From positions 186,001 through 250,000 of the forward strand of contig CAWIDG010000027.1 of NCBI GenBank assembly GCA_963834875.1: 64,000 nt of DNA, read 5' to 3'. Every line of letters begins with the position of its first letter. Within the stretch, counting starts at the first letter, position 1. Below, piece by piece: positions 7,659 through 16,466 of this stretch. The notes beneath the pieces were generated by a model. It did not search any database. It had not been told where the DNA came from and was given only the letters and a program-made list of their open reading frames with translations. A program made the translations under genes and the position numbers. This DNA comes from DATAGF01 sp963834875. Lineage in GTDB: Bacteria > Actinomycetota > Thermoleophilia > Miltoncostaeales > Miltoncostaeaceae.

Positions 7659-10600
7659 TCAGGCCGCGAGCGCCGACGCGCCGGCGAGCGCGTCGAGCGC
7701 CGCCTCGGCGGCCGCCAGCCGCTCCGACGGCGCCGCGCCGACCGGCAGCGACACGATGCGCTCGCGCCCGGCGTAGGTCGCCCCCGGCGTGGCCTGCCGA
7801 AGCGCGCGCAGGCCCTGGCTGGTGAGGCTCACGGGCGCGATCGTCACGCGGCCCCCGCGCAGCGCGAGCTGGCTGGCGCCGGCGTCGCGGAGCTTGATCC
7901 GCAGCCGCTGAACGGCCAGGAGGGCGTCGACCGGCGGCGGCACCGGGCCGAAGCGGTCCTCCAGCTCGGCGCGCAGGGCGGCGACCCGGTCGAGGTCCTC
8001 GGCGAGCCCGATGCGCCGGTGCAGGTCGATCTTGGCCGCCTCCAGGGCCACGTAGTCGCCGGGGATGTAGGCCGAGACCGGGACCTCGACGCGGACCTCG
8101 CGCTCCGGCGCGTCCCGCCCCTGCCCCTCGAGGACCGCGTCGTTCAGCATCTCCAGGTAGAGCTCGAACCCGACGGCCGCGACGTGGCCGCTCTGCTCGT
8201 CGCCCAGCAGGTTGCCCGCCCCCCGGATCTCGAGGTCGCGCATGGCGATGCGCAGCCCGCTGCCGAGCTCCGTGTAGTCGGCGAGCGCCCGCAGCCGCGA
8301 GGCGGCGTCACGCCCCAGGGTGGCCGCGTCGGGGTAGAGCAGGTACGCGTGGGCGGTCACGTCCGACCGGCCGACCCGCCCCCGGATCTGGTAGAGCTGC
8401 GACAGCCCGAGCTGGTCGGCGCGCTCCACCACCAGGGTGTTGGCCTGAGGGATGTCGAGCCCCGACTCGATGATGCTCGTGGCGACCAGCACGTCGGCCT
8501 CGCCGCGCACGAACGCCAGCATCACGTCCTCCAGCTCGTGCTCGGCCATCTGCCCGTGCGCCGAGACGATCCGCAGGTCGTGCAGCACGGCGCGCAGGCC
8601 CTCCGTCGCCTCCTCGATCGTCTCGACCCGGTTGTGCAGGTAGAAGCTCTGGCCTCCGCGGGCGTGCTCGCGGCGCAGGGCCTCCTGCACGAGCGCCTCG
8701 TCGTACTCGCCGACGTGCGTGGCGATCGGCCGCCGGCCGGACGGCGGTGTCTCGACGACGCTGATGTCGCGAAGGCCCGACAGCGAGATCTGCAGCGTCC
8801 TCGGGATGGGCGTCGCGCTCATCGCGAGCACGTCGACGCGCAGCCTCAGCTGGCGCAGGGCCTCCTTCTGCGCGACGCCGAAGCGCTGCTCCTCGTCGAC
8901 GATCACCAGGCCGAGGTCCTTGGGCTGGACGTCCATCGACAGCAGGCGGTGGGTGCCGATGAGGATGTCGAGCCGGCCGTCGCGGAAGCGGCCGAGGACC
9001 TCGCGGGTCTCCGACGGCGAGCGGAAGCGGTTGACCATGTCCACGGCCACCGGGAGGTCACCGAAGCGCTCGCGAAAGGTGGCGAGGTGCTGCTGGGCCA
9101 GGATGGTGGTGGGCGCCAGCATCAGCACCTGCTTGCCCGCGGCCGCCGCCTTGAACGCCGCCCTCATCGCGATCTCGGTCTTGCCGAAGCCGACGTCGCC
9201 GCAGATGAGCCGGTCCATGGGGCGCGGTCGCTCCATGTCGTCCGCGACGGCGTCGATCGCCCGCTGCTGGTCCGGCGTCTCCCGGTGCGGGAAGCGCCGC
9301 TCGAGCTCGCGCATCAGCTCGTCCTCGGGCGGGAAGGCGTAGCCGGTGGCCGCGGCCCTGGCCTGGTACAGCGAGATCAGCTCGCCGGCCATCTCGCGCA
9401 CCGCGGCCCGGGCGCGCGACTTCATGCGGTCCCAGGCCCTGCCGCCCAGCTTGGACAGGGCCGGGGGCGAGCCGTCGGCGCCGACGTAGCGGGTCACGCG
9501 GTCGAGCTGGTCGTGGGGGACGTAGAGCCGGTCGCCGTCGGCGAAGGCCAGCGCGAGGTAGTCGCGCGTGAGGCCGGCGACCGTGCGCGTCTCGAACGCC
9601 GTCAGCCGGCCGATGCCGTGGTCCTCGTGGACGACGTGGTCGCCGACGCGCAGGTCGAGGAAGCTCGCCAGGCGGCGGCCCACGACCGGCCCGCGCCCCT
9701 CCGACGGGCGCCGGCGGCGCAGGATCCGCTCCTCGGGCACGACGGCGAGGCCGAGCTCGCGCGAGACGAACCCGCCCTTCGCCGGAAGGGTCGTCATCGC
9801 CACCCGCCCGGGGTCGGGGAGCTCGCCGGGCGCCACCTCGGCCGGGCGCAGCCGCTCCATCCGGGCCAGCGCCCGGGAGAGGTCGCCGCGGCGGGCGAAG
9901 GTCAGCAGCACCCGCAGCCCGCCCCGGGCAAGGCGCGAGAGCTCGGCCTCGGCCTCGGCCGCCGACCGGCTCGCGAAGCGCGCCTCGACGGCGTCGAAGC
10001 CCGGCGCCGCGGACCCGGACGGAGGGTGGAGGTCGAGCGCCGACAGGTCCGGCGAGCGCCTCGTCCACCGAGGCGGGCTCGGCGAGCTCGCCCGCCGCGG
10101 CCTCGTCCTCGAGCCGCTCGCGCGCCTCCCGCAGCGCGGCGGCGTGCTCGGAGGGCGCGAGGCGCACGACCCGGGCGTCCCCCGGCCCGGGGTCGGCGAG
10201 CGGGTTGACCCAGGGGCCCTCGCCGGCCTCGGCCGCGGGCCACGCCACCAGGCGCGTGATCGGCCGGATCGTCCGCTGGGTGAAGGCCGAGAAGGCCCTC
10301 ATGCCCTCGACCTCGTCGCCGAACAGCTCGACGCGCGCGGGCAGGTCGGCGGTCGACGGGTAGACGTCGAGGATGCCCCCGCGCACCGACAGGTCGCCCC
10401 GCTCCTCGACCTGGGGCACCCGCTCGTAGCCCATGGCCGTGAGGCGGTCAACGAGGTCGTCGAGCGACACCCTGTCGCCCTGGAGGACCTCCAGCGGCGC
10501 GGGCCGCGACGCCGCCGCGGGCACCCGCTCGGCGAGCGCCGGCGCGCCCGCGACGACGACCGTGCCGGGTCGCTCGAGGCCGGCGAGCGCGCGCGCCCGC

Positions 10601-10911
10601 TGGCCCACGATGTGCGGCGAGGGGCCCACGTCGCCGCCCACGGGCAGGCCGCGCGTCGGCCAGAGCGCCACGGCGGCGCGGCCGAGCAGGGCGATGGCCT
10701 CGCCGGCGAGGTCCCGCGCCTCGTCGTCGCCCGGCGCGACGGCGAGCAGGGCCCGGCCCGAGCCGCGCGCCAGCGCCGCGAGGATGTAGGGCCACGCCGG
10801 CCGGCCGAGCGCGAGCCGGCCCGCCCGCTCGCCGGCGCCCAGGCGGGCGACGGCCTCGGTCAGGCCCGGGGCGCCGAGGATGAGGCGGTCGAGAGGGGTC
10901 GGCTCGTTCAC
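7659..10911 (-). pseudogene. mfd: Transcription-repair coupling factor Mfd, one frame break
   Basis: ATP-dependent translocase that removes RNA polymerase stalled at lesions and recruits UvrA. Corrected length is 1083 residues. The UvrB-homology N-terminus (GDRVSLDDLVDRL, RGGILDVYPSTADLPARVEL) is in one frame down to about 10050. There one extra base (GCCGGACCTG where GCCGACCTG restores phase) moves reading into the frame with the CarD-like RNAP-interaction domain (VGDHVVHEDHGIGRL), Walker A (GDVGFGKTE), DEEQ box and TRCF C-terminal domain. Start ATG at 10911 overlaps pth (ATGA). Confidence 0.93.
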
Positions 10912-11597
10912 GCGGACTCCTCGTCGGCGGGCGTGCCGCCGGCCGCCGGCTCCCCGTCCTCGAGCGCGCGGCGCTCGCGGCGCTCGCGCGCCCGCGCGCC
11001 CGGGGGGCTCGCGTGGACGCGGTTGATGGCCGACTCCATGCCCTCGGCCAGGGCGACCTCGGCCATGTCGGCCGCGCGGGCCACCATCGCCTCCACCTCC
11101 TCCCGCGGCTCGGTGAAGCGCATCAGCACCCAGTCGGCGCCGTCGCCGCGGAAGTCCTCGGGTGGCCTGCCGACGCCCAGGCGGATGCGGGGGAACTCGC
11201 CCGTGCCCAGCCCGCGCATCACCGATCGCACGCCGTTGTGGCCGCCCGCGCCTCCGCCCAGCTTGCCCCGCACCGCGCCGAACGGGAGGTCGACCTCGTC
11301 GTGGATCACGAGGACCTGCTCGGGGGCCGCCCGGAGCATCCCGGCGGCCGGACCGACCGCGTCGCCGGAGGCGTTCATGAAGGTGGTCGGGATCAGGAGC
11401 GCGACCGGTCCGGCGGGCCCCCGGGCCTCGGCGAACCGGCCGCCGTAGCGAGCCACGAAGCGCCCCGCGCCGAGGCGTGAGGCCAGCAGCTCGACCACCT
11501 GCTGCCCGGAGTTGTGCCGCGTCCAGGCGTAGCGAGGCTCGGGGTTGCCGAGCCCGGCGACCAGCCGGATCGCGGGCGCGGAGGGATCCACGCCCAC
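10908..11597 (-). CDS. pth: Peptidyl-tRNA hydrolase
   Basis: Releases tRNA from drop-off peptidyl-tRNAs. 229 residues. Family motifs are present: VAGLGNPEPRYAWTRHNSG with the catalytic His (residue 28), IPTTFMNASG, VIHDEVDLPFG, and GGGAGGHNGVRSV. The last 30 residues are a charged, unconserved extension. It lies directly between rplY and mfd, the same pth-mfd adjacency as in Bacillus. It overlaps mfd by 4 nt. Confidence 0.97.
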   Translation of the reverse strand: MGVDPSAPAIRLVAGLGNPEPRYAWTRHNSGQQVVELLASRLGAGRFVARYGGRFAEARGPAGPVALLIPTTFMNASGDAVGPAAGMLRAAPEQVLVIHDEVDLPFGAVRGKLGGGAGGHNGVRSVMRGLGTGEFPRIRLGVGRPPEDFRGDGADWVLMRFTEPREEVEAMVARAADMAEVALAEGMESAINRVHASPPGARARERRERRALEDGEPAAGGTPADEESA

Positions 11598-11603
11598 CGC
11601 CGC

Positions 11604-12275
11604 CTACTCCTCGGAGGCGTCGCCCTGCGGCTCGGCGGCGGAGGCCTCCTCGCCCTCGGCGCCCTCCTCGCCCTCCTCGCCCTCGACCCCTTCCTCCTCC
11701 TCCTCGACCTCGGGCTCCTCCACCACCGTCGGCGCGATGACCGACGCGACGACGGTCTCGAGGTCGCTGACGATCTCGACGCCCTCGGGTGTCGCGATGC
11801 CCGCGACCGTGACCGAGTCGCCGACGGTCAGCTCGCTGACGTCGAGCTCGAGGTGGTCGGGGAGGGCCTCCGGCAGCGCGCGGACGACGACCTCGCGCAG
11901 CGGCTGGTCGAGCACGCCGCCGTCGCGCACGCCCACCGAGGACCCGACGAGCAGGATCTGGACGGGCGCCTCGACCTCCTGGAGCAGGTTGACCTCCTGG
12001 AAGTCCACGTGGAGCACCGCGCCGCGCACCGGGTCGAGCTGGGCGTCCTTGAGGAGCACCGGGCGGGCGTGGTCGCCCTCGACCGTGAGGTCGATCACGG
12101 CGCTGCGGCCCTCGGCCAGCACGCGGCGCAGCTCGCGCTCGGGCAGCGAGAACGCGAGCGACGGCTTGCCCGGCTCGTAGACCACACCCGGGATCAGGCC
12201 CTGGCGGCGCAGGCGCCGGGTGGGGCCGTTGCCGAACTGGGTGCGCTTCTGGGCGGAGAGGAGGACGTGTGCCAT
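11604..12275 (-). CDS. rplY: 50S ribosomal protein L25/general stress protein Ctc
   Basis: 5S rRNA-binding L25 of the long Ctc (TL5) type, 223 residues. The N-terminal L25 domain (RTQFGNGPTRRLRRQGLIPG, VLHVDFQEVN) is followed by the Ctc beta domain (ELDVSELTVGDSVTVAGI) and a very acidic tail rich in Glu, common in this family. It lies 6 nt upstream of pth, and this ctc-pth order is conserved with Bacillota. Its promoter region contains a TATCCT box. Confidence 0.97.
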   Translation of the reverse strand: MAHVLLSAQKRTQFGNGPTRRLRRQGLIPGVVYEPGKPSLAFSLPERELRRVLAEGRSAVIDLTVEGDHARPVLLKDAQLDPVRGAVLHVDFQEVNLLQEVEAPVQILLVGSSVGVRDGGVLDQPLREVVVRALPEALPDHLELDVSELTVGDSVTVAGIATPEGVEIVSDLETVVASVIAPTVVEEPEVEEEEEGVEGEEGEEGAEGEEASAAEPQGDASEE

Positions 12276-12287
12276 GACCGGCCCGGG

Positions 12288-12293
12288 AGGATA
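12288..12293 (-). promoter_or_regulatory. Candidate -10 box (TATCCT) for rplY
   Basis: Minus-strand TATCCT, 12 nt before the rplY ATG, fits an actinobacterial -10 element and a very short leader. No convincing -35 is seen. Confidence 0.4.
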
Positions 12294-12340
12294 TCAGCGG
12301 AGGCGAGGCGGCTTGCGCCGGGCCACACGGTGGGGTTCAA

Positions 12341-12490
12341 GGCGGCCAGCCCCGCCGCAGGCGGTGCCGCCGTATGCCGGAGGGCCCGGCCAACGACATT
12401 GCCGCTCTCCCGGCTCGCCTGACGGCGGGGCGCGCGTCCGAGGGCTCCGGAGGCGTGCCGCCGCCCCCGCAAGAGGGGCGGCGTACGCCT
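12341..12490 (+). repeat. Multi-hairpin intergenic repeat, copy 1 (with a 48-bp insert)
   Basis: Starts GGCGGCCAGCCCCGCCGCAG, continues GGCGGTGCCGCC, then TGCCGGAGGGCCCGGCCA. Here about 48 bp not found in other copies interrupts it. It resumes CTCCGGAGGCG and ends in the hairpin GCCCCCGCAAGAGGGGC. It stops 10 bp from the L,D-transpeptidase stop codon and lies between that gene's 3' end and the rplY promoter. Confidence 0.75.
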
Positions 12491-12500
12491 TGGCCGCCCG

Positions 12501-13304
12501 TCAGACGATCTGGACCGGGGTCCCGACGCGCAGGAGCCGCCCGAGCCGCACGATGTCGTCGTTCGCCATCCGGATGCACCCGTGCGAGACCGCGCCCGGC
12601 AGCAGGTCCGGGCGGTCGGTCCCGTGGATGCCGATGAAGCCGCCTCCGGGCCAGTCTGTGAGCCGCGACCGGGCGCTCAGGCCGTAGGCGAGGGGCCCGT
12701 ACCGGGGGCTGGCGTAGCGGGTGAGCTTGTTGCGCACGTAGAAGCGCCCCGCCGGCGTGGGGGTCTCGGCGCTCCCGACGCCGATCCGGGCGCGCAGCAG
12801 CTCCCGGTCCGCCCGCAGGTAGCTGAGCGTGAGCCGCTCGCGGTCGATCACCAGGCGCGCGCGGGAGACCCCGCCGGGGCCGAGCGCGTCGCCCTCGAGC
12901 CAGCCGGTCTGGCGGGAGGGCAGCCCGGGGATCTGCGCCTGCACCCATCTCCTGCCGTCCTCGTCGACCGCCCGCCGGAACGGGAGCACGATGTTGTCGG
13001 TGCCCTCGGGCGTGAGGCGGCTGAGCTGCGCCACGCGGCCGGCGTCGCGCGACGGGCTCACGTGGACCTCGGCGTCGCGGGTCAGGGAGGCCCAGCGGGT
13101 GGTCGCCGCCGACACGTCCAGGCCGCGCGGAGCCGGCACCGCGAAGGCCGGCTCCGGGGGCTCCGCGATGTCCCCCGTGGGCGGCAGCAGCGAGGGCTCG
13201 GGCGAGGACGAGATCGAGGCGACCGCGGCGACCAGGACGCCGAGGCATCCGGCCGCCAGCGCGCACCAGCACGCGGCCACGAGGAGGGCGGCGCGCCTGA
13301 GCAT
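12501..13304 (-). CDS. L,D-transpeptidase (YkuD) with SH3-like domain
   Basis: Peptidoglycan cross-linking enzyme forming 3-3 links or anchoring proteins. 267 residues. An N-terminal hydrophobic helix (ALLVAACWCALAAGCLGVLV) is followed by a Pro-rich linker, an SH3-like segment (about 70-140: VHVSPSRDAGRVAQLSRL) and the YkuD domain. The catalytic motif reads HGTDRPDLLPGAVSHGCIRM, with the active Cys in SHGC. It ends VGTPVQIV, as usual for the fold. It stands alone, with the ferritin-like pair just upstream in the same direction. Confidence 0.95.
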   Translation of the reverse strand: MLRRAALLVAACWCALAAGCLGVLVAAVASISSSPEPSLLPPTGDIAEPPEPAFAVPAPRGLDVSAATTRWASLTRDAEVHVSPSRDAGRVAQLSRLTPEGTDNIVLPFRRAVDEDGRRWVQAQIPGLPSRQTGWLEGDALGPGGVSRARLVIDRERLTLSYLRADRELLRARIGVGSAETPTPAGRFYVRNKLTRYASPRYGPLAYGLSARSRLTDWPGGGFIGIHGTDRPDLLPGAVSHGCIRMANDDIVRLGRLLRVGTPVQIV

Positions 13305-13323
13305 CCTCCGCGAGCCTCCCGCC

Positions 13324-14007
13324 TCACCCCGTGAACGAGGGGTCGCCGTCGGCCGTGGTCGCCGGCGCCGCGACGATGAACCCGGTCGAGGCGACGATCC
13401 GCTCGGCCTCGGCGCGGGAGATCGGCTCGTTGACGGCCTCGGCGGCCGGTGGGCGGGCCGCCAGGTAGCGGATCCAGGCGGCGTGGCGCGCCTCGACGGT
13501 GTGGATCGAGACCGCCGCGGCGACGTACGCGGGCGCGCGGATCTCGCCCAGCTGGCCCTTGTAGGCGGCCGTGCCGAGGTCCTCGAAGGCGACGGCCGTG
13601 CGCAGGAACGCGTCGCCGTCGGCGGTGGTGCCCTTGAAGTCGAAGGTCGGGCGGGCGACGGCCTGATCCCCGAGCGCCTTGCGCAGGGCCTCGACGTGTG
13701 CCCGCTCCACCGACCCGATCTGGCCGGCCGCGCGCGCCGCGACGCCGCTCAGGGCCCCCTGGCGCTCGGCCTCGGTGTAGAAGTCCGCCTGCAGGTACTC
13801 GAGGGTGAGCGCGTAGTTCAGGATCGAGACGTCGGAGTCGGCCTGCGCGGCGGCCGCGCCGGCCGTCGCCAGGCCCGCGAGCAGGAGGCCCGCGGCGCCG
13901 GCCCCCGCGCGCGCCAGGAAGGCGCGGCGCGTGGACTCGGGGAGCCGGGACGCGGCCTCGCGCAGGGCCCCGTCGCGGTCGAGGTCGTCCAGGCGCAGGC
14001 CGCTCAC
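13324..14007 (-). CDS. Ferritin-like domain protein with Tat-type leader (second of a pair)
   Basis: 227 residues. GTG at 14007 overlaps the stop of the upstream paralogue (GTGA). The N-terminus STRRAFLARAGAGAAG plus a hydrophobic stretch is a Tat-like signal. The mature part is a four-helix bundle with candidate metal-site motifs: YALTLEYLQADFYTEAE, ERAHVEALRKAL and VEARHAAWIRYL (paired ExxH). It resembles the ferritin_2/PCC13-62-like family. Likely an exported stress-related protein; no activity is shown for this family. Confidence 0.85.
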   Translation of the reverse strand: MSGLRLDDLDRDGALREAASRLPESTRRAFLARAGAGAAGLLLAGLATAGAAAAQADSDVSILNYALTLEYLQADFYTEAERQGALSGVAARAAGQIGSVERAHVEALRKALGDQAVARPTFDFKGTTADGDAFLRTAVAFEDLGTAAYKGQLGEIRAPAYVAAAVSIHTVEARHAAWIRYLAARPPAAEAVNEPISRAEAERIVASTGFIVAAPATTADGDPSFTG

Positions 14008-14588
14008 GGCGCCGCCTCCGTCAGGTAGCCCGTGGCCTCGATCCGGTCCACGACCTCGTCGGCGGGGATACCGGGGTCCGTGGCCTCGGCCGCGGGGTCG
14101 TCGCCGTTGATGGCGCGGATCCAGGCCGCGTGGCGCGCGTCCACCGAGACGATGCGGCCGGCCGTCGCGAGGCCCTGCTCGCTGAGCCCGGGCAGCAGGC
14201 CGTTGTACGCCGCGACCGCGAGGTCCTCGAGGGACGCCGCGGCGGTCGCGAACGCGGCCGGGTCGCTCGTGTCCTGCCCGAAGTCGTAGGCCGGCTCGTC
14301 CGGCGGGTCGGGCACGAGCGGCGTCAGCAGCGCGACGTGCTCGGCCTCCTGCTCGGCCGCCGTGGTCGCGAAGTCGAGCGCCTCGCCGTCGAGCGCCCCG
14401 CCCGCGACCGCCTCCGCGTAGAAGGCCGCCTGCAGCCGCTCGAGCGCCAGCGCGAGCGCGAGCGGCTCCGCATCGCGCAGCGCCGACGCGCCCTGGCCGG
14501 ACAGCAGCTCGACGCCGGTCGCGACCGAGACCGCGGCGACCCCAGCCACGCCGGCGGATCCGGCGATGAACCTCTTCCTGGTGGACAT
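14004..14588 (-). CDS. Ferritin-like domain protein with Tat-type leader (first of a pair)
   Basis: 194 residues from ATG at 14588 (STRKRFIAGSAGVAG, Tat-like); a GTG 15 nt earlier is less likely because AGGAG overlaps it. The helix bundle shows ALALERLQAAFYAEAV, EAEHVALLTPLV and VDARHAAWIRA. The last motif has Asp where its partner has Glu, so the metal site may differ. It is a paralogue of the downstream gene, the product of tandem duplication. The upstream 190 bp (14589-14781) contains no gene. Confidence 0.83.
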   Translation of the reverse strand: MSTRKRFIAGSAGVAGVAAVSVATGVELLSGQGASALRDAEPLALALALERLQAAFYAEAVAGGALDGEALDFATTAAEQEAEHVALLTPLVPDPPDEPAYDFGQDTSDPAAFATAAASLEDLAVAAYNGLLPGLSEQGLATAGRIVSVDARHAAWIRAINGDDPAAEATDPGIPADEVVDRIEATGYLTEAAP

Positions 14589-14781
14589 CCATGCGCCCTG
14601 CACTCCTGCTCCCCTCGCTCGACGTGCGCCTGACCCGTGAAGTCCACACCGTCGAGGCGCTTGAGGAAACTGGACTTTCGGACGGGAGTCGCGGTGGGGC
14701 CCAGCGCCCCGACCACCGCCCGAGCTCGCCCGAGACGCCGGGCCGGGTGCCGGGGATGTGGCGCCTGGCGCAGCCCGGTTC

Positions 14782-15321
14782 CTACAGTTCGCCGAGGATG
14801 GCGCTTCGCTTCTCCTCGTACTCTTCCGCGCTGATCAGGCCCTCGTCGAGCATCGACTTCAGACGGCGGAGCCGCTCCGCGTGATCAGCGTCGGTCGGGG
14901 CTGATCCGGACCCCTGCGCCGCGGCGGCTGGCGAATCAGCAGCCAGCCGCGACCGCACGTAGTCGCCGACCTCCCCCGCCCGCTCCTTGGGATAGATCGA
15001 ATGGATGACGGCCTTGTTCCCGGAGGCGAAGATGACCAGCGTCCCATGACCGAGCATGCCGGTCTCGCTCTGGACAGAGCTGATCTTCGAGAAGCGGAAG
15101 TCCTCCCGCCGCGACGTCCCGAGGCTCCTGGCGTAGAAGATCACCCGCTGATCGGTCACGACGACGAGTCCTTGTCCGCCGCCGTAGACGCCGGAGCCGA
15201 GGTTGAGCACGGTCTCGCCCTCGTGCAGTAGCTCGTGGAGGGTCTTCAGCTCCTTCCGCACGCCGAAGCGGTTCTGAAGCTTCTGCTCGGCGAGCTCCTG
15301 GATCTCCTCCGTGGTCGTCAC
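14782..15321 (-). CDS. PH-like domain plus SHOCT domain protein
   Basis: 179 residues from GTG at 15321, chosen because a strong site (TTAGGAGG, 15329-15336) lies 7 nt upstream. Residues 10-120 form a bacterial PH/GRAM-like domain (LVVVTDQRVIFYARSLG, TLVIFASGNKAVIHSI). The last 35 are a SHOCT motif (RLRRLKSMLDEGLISAEEY), which often marks oligomerisation. Cytosolic, function unknown. Codon use is noticeably less GC-skewed than its neighbours (GAA, CGC/AGC mixed), a possible sign of transfer. Confidence 0.85.
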   Translation of the reverse strand: MTTTEEIQELAEQKLQNRFGVRKELKTLHELLHEGETVLNLGSGVYGGGQGLVVVTDQRVIFYARSLGTSRREDFRFSKISSVQSETGMLGHGTLVIFASGNKAVIHSIYPKERAGEVGDYVRSRLAADSPAAAAQGSGSAPTDADHAERLRRLKSMLDEGLISAEEYEEKRSAILGEL

Positions 15322-15430
15322 GGAAATGCCTCCTAAGCGATGAGGCATGACCGTATTCAGCCGGCCGCCGTTGGTCGAGGCCATGCTCGCTGCCAAACCC
15401 GGGTCTGGGCAGACGGTGAGCAGACAAACG

Positions 15431-15459
15431 CGAGAACCCGCATGGATAGTGGGTTCTCG
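15431..15459 (-). terminator. Hairpin terminator after prs
   Basis: A perfect 9-bp stem CGAGAACCC / GGGTTCTCG with an 11-nt loop, 9 bp past the prs stop, followed on the minus strand by a weak T-rich stretch (GTTTGT). Confidence 0.65.
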
Positions 15460-15467
15460 GGGGCCTC

Positions 15468-16466
15468 CTAAAAGAGCTGATTCTCTCCCGCGAAGATCGC
15501 GCTGACCGACTCGTTGACGAAGACGTTGTGCACCGAGTCGGCGAGGATCCGGTTGACGGACAGCACCCGGAACATCTCCGCCTCCGTGGCCTCGTCGGGC
15601 AGCGGGATGGTGTCCGTGAGCACGACCTCCTCGATGACCGACTCGCGCAGCCGCTCCACCGCGCGACCCGACAGGAGGCCGTGGGTCGCGGCCGCGAAGA
15701 CGCGGGTGGCGCCGGCGTCCTTCACCACCCGGGCCCCCGCGCAGAGGGTCCCGGCGGTGTCGATCATGTCGTCGACCAGGACCGCGCAGCGGCCGGCGAC
15801 GTCGCCGATCAGGAGCGTGACCTCGGCCTCGTTGTGGTCCGGGCGCTGCTTGGTGAGGACCGCCAGGGTCGCCCCGAGGCGCTCGGCGAAGTGGTTGGCG
15901 AGCTTGGCGCGGCCGGCGTCGGGCGAGACGACGACCATGCGCTCGGCGATCTCCCCCTCGTAGACGCGCTCCTTGAAGTGGTTGACGAACATCGGCAGCG
16001 CGGTCATGTGGTCGACCGGCACGCTGAAGAAGCCCTGGACCTGCCCGGCGTGGAGGTCCATGGTCAGCACCCGGTCGACGCCCGCCGCCTCGAGGATGTT
16101 GGCGATGAGCTTGGCGGTGATCGGCTCGCGCGGGGCCGACTTCTTGTCCTGGCGCGAGTAGCCGTACCAGGGGATGACGGCCGTGATCCGGTGCGCCGAC
16201 GCGAGCTTGGCGGCGTCGATCATGATCAGCAGCTCGACGAGGCTGTCGTTGACCGGCCGGCTCGTGGACTGCACGAGGAAGACGTCCGCCCCGCGAACGC
16301 TCTCCTCGAAGCGCACGTAGATCTCTCCGTTGGCGAACGTCTCGAGCCGGACCTCGCCGAGCTCGATGCCCAGCCGGGCCGCGATGCGCTGCCCGAGCTC
16401 CTGGCTCGCCCGGCCCGCGAAGACCATGAGCCGCTTCGAGTCGTCGCGGTCGATGCTGGTGCTCAC
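15468..16466 (-). CDS. prs: Ribose-phosphate pyrophosphokinase
   Basis: Makes PRPP from ribose-5-phosphate and ATP. 332 residues from GTG at 16466, which overlaps the glmU stop and follows AAGGAGGGG. Motifs: GEIYVRFEESVRGADVFLVQ, the ATP/regulatory loop WYGYSRQDKKSAPREPI, RVLTMDLHAGQVQGFF, and the PRPP loop LVDDMIDTAGTLCAGA. The frame is open much further upstream inside glmU, but that is not prs. Translational coupling to glmU is likely, as in the Bacillus glmU-prs operon. Confidence 0.97.
   Translation of the reverse strand: MSTSIDRDDSKRLMVFAGRASQELGQRIAARLGIELGEVRLETFANGEIYVRFEESVRGADVFLVQSTSRPVNDSLVELLIMIDAAKLASAHRITAVIPWYGYSRQDKKSAPREPITAKLIANILEAAGVDRVLTMDLHAGQVQGFFSVPVDHMTALPMFVNHFKERVYEGEIAERMVVVSPDAGRAKLANHFAERLGATLAVLTKQRPDHNEAEVTLLIGDVAGRCAVLVDDMIDTAGTLCAGARVVKDAGATRVFAAATHGLLSGRAVERLRESVIEEVVLTDTIPLPDEATEAEMFRVLSVNRILADSVHNVFVNESVSAIFAGENQLF

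Noticed and set aside
8019..10208. A 729-codon open frame on the plus strand opposite mfd
   Set aside because: It is antisense to a well-conserved mfd, composed of Arg/Gly/Pro/Ala-rich text, and arises from high GC with no stops. The same applies to long frames opposite eno, the nuclease fusion, clpC and ftsH.
13324..14649. One 441-residue protein covering both ferritin-like genes
   Set aside because: The upstream half of that frame is a shadow. The real first protein is in another phase, with a Tat signal and an ATG at 14588, and the second starts at the overlapping GTG at 14007.
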